NCBI GenBank assembly: GCA_019096065.1
Contig: JAGUCH010000001.1
Location: forward strand, 9,176,001-9,240,000
Direction: 5' to 3'
Length of the DNA stretch: 64,000 nt
From: Paracyclopina nana
Lineage: Eukaryota; Arthropoda; Copepoda; Cyclopoida; Cyclopettidae
Part shown: in pieces, positions 60,001 through 64,000 of the stretch
Position numbering within the stretch: the stretch's first letter is position 1
Layout: each line of letters begins with the position of its first letter
Program-made: the position numbers and the translations under genes
Notes under the pieces: model-generated
Seen by the model: only the letters and a program-made list of their open reading frames with translations
Database searches by the model: none
Told to the model about the DNA's origin: nothing

Positions 60001-63000
60001 TTTTGGACGCCATCAGCATCCTTTCGGAGAAGTAGCTGCTGCAAAAAAGGCTGGGGCCGAAATCAAGGCACTAATTCTGTGGTCTTTTCAGAGAACGACG
60101 TGAATCCGAGCAACGCGAACGTGAGCGGCAAGAAAAGGAGCGTCAAGAGCATGAACGTCGTGAACGGCTGGAAAGGGAACGCCAAGAGCGAGAACGTCGA
60201 GAACGTGAACATGCGGCCAAGCAGTTGTCGGCCGTGGAGGCTGTGGACCATCATTTTCAGCTCAGTATGGAGTTGGCCAAAAAGGTAGGTCCTGTTTCGC
60301 AATCATTTCCAAACGATGCAGGGTCGAGAACCTCGCTCAATGCCATGCATTCCTCCAAGGTAGCTTAACCTTGATGATACCGCTGAGCGAAAAAACGTGG
60401 CGAAATATCTCTGCTAGTTCGGACATGCTATTTTCCTATCTGTGGGAGGACCTTTTAGGCTCCACATTCTTGTATCGGTTTGGGTTGGCTCTGCAAAAAG
60501 CGAGTGTGTTGTATCTACGTCACGGCCGTATTTTCCCATTTATCGTCTCATGAAAGTGCTTCACAAGGCCACGCGCATCTCTGCACGCGCGCGGCGAGCT
60601 AGCGTAGAAGTCAGGATTTTTATGTAGTGACCTTCACATTCTGTGCTATTTACTAATTTCTGCTACTTTTTCTCTCTCTTCTATCTCTCTCTTGATGCTA
60701 ACACAGTTGCCAGGATTCAACCGTTTCATGTACTCTCAGGTACACACAACTTTTGCCCGTTCTCCTCGTGGAGTGTGCTTAGTTTTAACTTTCGCATCTA
60801 ATTTCAGAGGATGGCGGCCAACAGCTCGCACCCGTGGGTGCCAATGACTGGAGCCAAGCCCGGAGGTGCACATCCTCCAGGGCATCCTTCCCATCCGGCA
60901 ATGATCAACCTGGAGGAGGAGAGGAGGCGGTTCGAGAGTGAGGCCGCAGCAAGAAAAGTGAACGACCACTTTATGAACTCTTTGCGGCCACCAGCAGTGA
61001 CTTCAGCCCTCCAATTCGGGGGTGTCGTATCGCCACCTCCGGCCCACGGAAGTCCCTTGAGAAAAATGTCCCCCATGCCCTCGTCAAGCAACAGTTTACG
61101 GCACAAAATGGACCCCGGACCTCCACCTCCGTTGGCACCTCTTCAAGGTCAGGCCTACGGAGGCCTCAAACCACAGCAACCTCAAAACAATTCAGGCGTC
61201 TCCTTCAAGCCCTACGACTTTGCGCGAAGAGACGTTTCGTCCCCAAGGAGCGGAGGCAGCTCGGGATTCATGGCGTACCCCACTGCCTACTCAGCCCCTC
61301 CGCCATCATCGAGGCCGAAGGCTTCGAGTCCACAAGTCGTGAACATGTACTCGAATCCTGCCCCGGCTAGGCCTGAAAGCTCACCTGCCACTCCAATGGT
61401 ATCGAGTCCGAGTTCAGGTCCCCCTCCGGCCCATTCGGGTACAAGTTCTTCGTCTTCCTCTCGCCCTAGTTATTTGGCACCTCCAGCTGCCCCAGGAGCT
61501 GCCTCCCCGGTGCAAAGACAGCCCCTACCAGCTCCGCCTCCGTTGGCTCACAGTTTAGTGCACCGACCCATGGCCTCAGAGGACATGCCTCTCGATCTCG
61601 GGGCTAAGCGAAAAGCCGAGACCGAGGAGGCAATGCCAACTCCATCGAAGAATATCAAGCTGGAGGCCGCCGATGAGAAAAACGGCGTGCTGTTCAAGGT
61701 GACTGAGCCTAGCGTTCTCTTGACCTCGGAGGCCTCGACAATTACCACTGTGGAAAATTTGGCAATCAAAAAGGAGCCCAAGGTTGAGCCTAAACTGGAG
61801 CCTAAGGATGAAACGAGGGAGGAGCCGGAGATGATGACAGCTGAGGCTGCCGCGGCCGAGCGGACTTACGTGCACAAACTGAAGAAAGCATGGATCAAAT
61901 CTTACACAGTTAACGAATCTGATGTTCCCAAGAAGAATCCAGCGGGGGATTATTCGGCCCCGTCGACGCCCAACAACCGTGCCACGCCCTCCCCTGCACC
62001 CTCGAATGCCTCCCAGGGTAAGGGAAAAGTTAACGGCCACGTCTCAAAGAACGACGAAAGCGAGAGTTCTGACAGCAACGGGAGCAACAGGGGCGTGGCC
62101 GTCGTCAAAAGCAAGGTGGGGTCTTCGTCGTCATCAGTCAATGTGAGAGGAAACGGAAAGAAGTCCGCTTCGGGCCCTGGACGCGGTGGAATCCGCGGTG
62201 TTGGCCGTCCCAAGCAGCCAAAGGCCTCCGACAATGAAACGTTAAGTGATAGCGATAGCAAAGACTCCGATGCCACGACGTCATCGAAGCGATCAGCTTC
62301 GGTTGCAGCCAAAGGTCGGCGGGGCCGAAAGCCCGGGAAGAAAGGTCGTGGGGGTGGAAATAGAGCACATGGAGTTAACCACGAGCACAATGATGGTGAT
62401 AATCAACGAGGCTCGTCGGAAATTTCTTCGAATGGAAAATCCTCAAAGAACAACAGCAAAGAGGGGAACGGCTCTAACCCGTTCAACAACCCGCCAGTCA
62501 GCGTGCTCAAGAAAACTGGTGAGAGCTTTTTGCAGGACGCTGATTGCTTCAAGGTGGCGCCCAAGCTGGGCAAGTGCCGTGAATGCAAGTGGTCGCAGCA
62601 CAACAAGAATGCGGGTAGCTCCGCGAGCATTTTTTGCAGGTAAGCTTACCATTTTGATGCTACTGCGAGTAAAATTGATGCGTCATTGATGCTATGAAAA
62701 TGGAAACCTTAACTAGTTTGACATTCTGCTCTGATTTAACGCACGAGTTGGCTCCTTTCCAGATTCTATGGATTCAGACGCTTGAAGTACCATGTAAAAA
62801 ATGGTCAAATGGCTGTTGCTGGGTTCTGCGATCCTTACAGCAAGGAGGACGTTACCCCAGATGATGCGGAAATGTGGGAAGCCTCTGCAGAAAACGCTCC
62901 CGTGGGCCTCACCGTGGATCAGGCCAAGTATTGCCTGGAGTTGCTCAAGACCGACTTTGATTTGATTGTGAAGGAGGAGCGAAAGGCCATTCACGAGAAT

Positions 63001-64000
63001 ATCGGTGAAGATAACGTTGTCAGCTGGAAGCGAGTCGTGCAAGGTGTTTCCGAGTCTTGTGATGTTTGTGATGCTACGTTGTTCAATCTGCACTGGGCCT
63101 GCCCAAGGTGCGGATTCGTTGTCTGTTTGCACTGCTATGTCGGCAGAAAGAACCGATCCGAACTTGTTAACGGAGACTCGAAAAGTAAGATGCCCTGCGT
63201 TTTCTCAAGTTCATCTTCTCTTATACTTGCGATTTTGATTTCAGACGAATCCTCCAACTCGTCTGGATCTTCTGCGTCCAAAGACGACAAAGACAAGCAT
63301 TCGTGGCTGCTGTGCACAAACAGAGCGCAACACGACCTCGACAAGCTCATGCTGACCCAGATCGTCACCGGTAACGCTCTTGAAGAACTCAACGACTTAC
63401 TCAACAACTGTGGCCTCAAGTTCCGGATCGCGAGGGCAACTGCTGAGAAGCGGGCTCGAAACGGCAACAACGGAATCATCAGCAATGGCGGGCCCGAAAA
63501 AGGAGCCTCGCTCCGTGACCTCATTGGCTCTGAACAGAAAGTAAAAATGTCTGACATCATCGACGCCTGTGTCGAGGGATCCTTTGAAGCAGATAGCGAG
63601 ACTGTTAAGCTTGCTCACTATGTGAGATCCACCGATCTCGAGGAGGACAAAAACTACAAATGGCGGCATGGATTTGTGCCCAAGAGTCGCTGCTTCTCGT
63701 TGCTCGAGACCAAAAGTCAGTACCCGTCTGTTCCGCACTCCTGGTTGGCCAATGGGTCCGTTCTCCGTATGGAAGGCAACACCGACTCAGAGGCAGCTAT
63801 CGAATTGTTCCAGGAAACTTGGAGCCGTGGCCAACCTGTTATCGTATCTAATGCCACCAAAGCACTTAACATAAGCAAATGGTAGGCGTGGACTCTTCCT
63901 TCTGTGCAGCGCAGATCACTTACTGTGATTATTTTTCTAGGTATCCGAACAACCTGAATGATGAGTTTGGCGAAGAAGAGGCTGAGCTTGTGGATCTTCT
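45017..64000 (+). CDS. Kdm3: KDM3-type JmjC histone H3K9 demethylase (3' end outside window)
   Basis: Fourteen exons: 45017-45232, 51923-52063, 52289-52420, 52482-52685, 53603-53690, 53749-53819, 54069-54432, 57917-59042, 60092-60284, 60707-60739 (33-nt microexon), 60808-62639, 62763-63184, 63245-63881, 63941 to the window end. All junctions keep the frame, giving at least 1839 residues. Residues ~30-260 match the KDM3 N-terminal domain (GKRFLLVSTP, EWNWKAGVIR, VEFDDVDWDTREW). Then follow an AT-hook (PRGRPAKPKK, ~349), Gln/Ala-rich stretches, a charged RERE-type helix (exon 9), a PLDL motif (~1117) of the CtBP-binding type, and the KDM3 zinc finger (CRECKWSQHNK ~1447 to CDVCDATLFNLHWACPRCGF ~1566). 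The last part (WRHGFVPKSRCFSLLETKSQ, PHSWL) precedes the JmjC core. The HxD iron site lies beyond the window. The enzyme removes H3K9me1/2. Confidence 0.9.
45233..51922. other. First intron of Kdm3 (6.7 kb)
   Basis: Mostly AT-rich sequence without strong features apart from the degraded coding-like stretch at 46261-46695 and a short CTG run near 49665. Long first introns often carry enhancers, but none can be shown here. Confidence 0.6.
46261..46695 (-). pseudogene. Protein-like fragment with an in-frame stop, perhaps lipoxygenase remnant
   Basis: On the minus strand two ORFs lie in the same frame, separated only by a TAG at 46507-46509. The downstream part (46261-46497) reads TYTDVIRKVIFSAGAVVNCN, then QNHYEV and ILSAPHQFGFPAKTPTVKEA, and ends with Ile. 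VIF-SA-AVVN--Q--Y recalls the VIFTASAQHAAVNFGQYD region of animal lipoxygenases, which also end in Ile, but the iron-binding His is missing and the rest is too short. It is a relic at best. The identification is weak. Confidence 0.22.
54880..55480. promoter_or_regulatory. CpG-rich block inside Kdm3, possible internal promoter
   Basis: About 600 bp much richer in G+C and CpG than any neighbouring intron, with AAAATGGCCGCC, GGGGCGGGCC and GCGGGCGGGCGGGCC. Overlapping ORFs on both strands here are a by-product of the GC content. Such a block downstream of the first exons could drive a shorter Kdm3 transcript. Confidence 0.35.
56155..56172. repeat. (GT)n microsatellite
   Basis: About nine GT dinucleotides in an intron of Kdm3. 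Confidence 0.9.
59043..60091. other. Kdm3 intron 8
   Basis: About 1 kb between the Gln/Ala-rich exon and the charged-helix exon. No further gene or repeat recognised. Confidence 0.5.

Overview
This is arthropod, most likely insect, nuclear DNA. The genes are split by introns (many only 55-75 bp) with GT/AG borders, and the proteins are animal ones: TBC1D25, RNF34/RFFL, BOD1L1, mitoferrin, REEP, NDUFAF8, NUBPL and KDM3. A chemoreceptor of the gustatory-receptor type and a secreted-looking protein with GQYHEVNP-type repeats point to an arthropod. The species cannot be told from the sequence. No tRNA, rRNA, CRISPR or bacterial feature was seen.

Layout. 1-578 is the 3' end of a TBC1D25-like gene (+). 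0.6-14.2 kb is a repeat-rich block with at least four inverted-repeat elements. Element A (2503-5654) has arms of 9-bp tandem repeats and an 8-bp target-site duplication. A 143-bp hairpin MITE-like element lies at 6483-6625. Element B (7673-13301) has arms of 10-bp and ~180-bp tandem repeats and a 9-bp target-site duplication. A small inverted element lies at about 13638-14160. A and B have the architecture of Foldback-type transposons. 13.5-18.7 kb holds three small, mostly unrecognised genes (two probably secreted, one membrane). 18883-22410 (-) is an RNF34/RFFL-type FYVE/RING ubiquitin ligase with a candidate small gene nested in one intron. 23003-26555 (-) is a BOD1L1-like gene, head to head with mitoferrin (27223-28946, +). 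30057-36690 is an 82-bp satellite of 81 units in perfect register. 36750-38215 (-) is a gustatory receptor. 38991-41320 (+) is a secreted-looking SETD7-like MORN/SET protein. 41412-44720 (-) is a REEP gene whose first intron carries four closely packed genes on the other strand: CMC4-like, an unknown single-pass membrane protein, NDUFAF8 and NUBPL. 45017-64000 (+) is a KDM3-type histone demethylase gene, cut by the window end before its catalytic JmjC core.

Functional reading. The nested cluster joins two complex I assembly factors (NDUFAF8, NUBPL) with a mitochondrial twin-cysteine protein, at gaps of 3-41 nt, which suggests a polycistronic transcript. REEP and KDM3 are divergent, 296 bp apart, around a GC-rich region with a CACGTG E-box. 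Several genes (REEP, CMC4, NUBPL, the nested gene in RNF34) need a single-base frame correction, mostly at short homopolymers. This is more easily explained by assembly errors than by independent gene decay. Exon coordinates below were read by eye from splice consensus, reading frame and remembered family resemblance. No alignment or database search was run.
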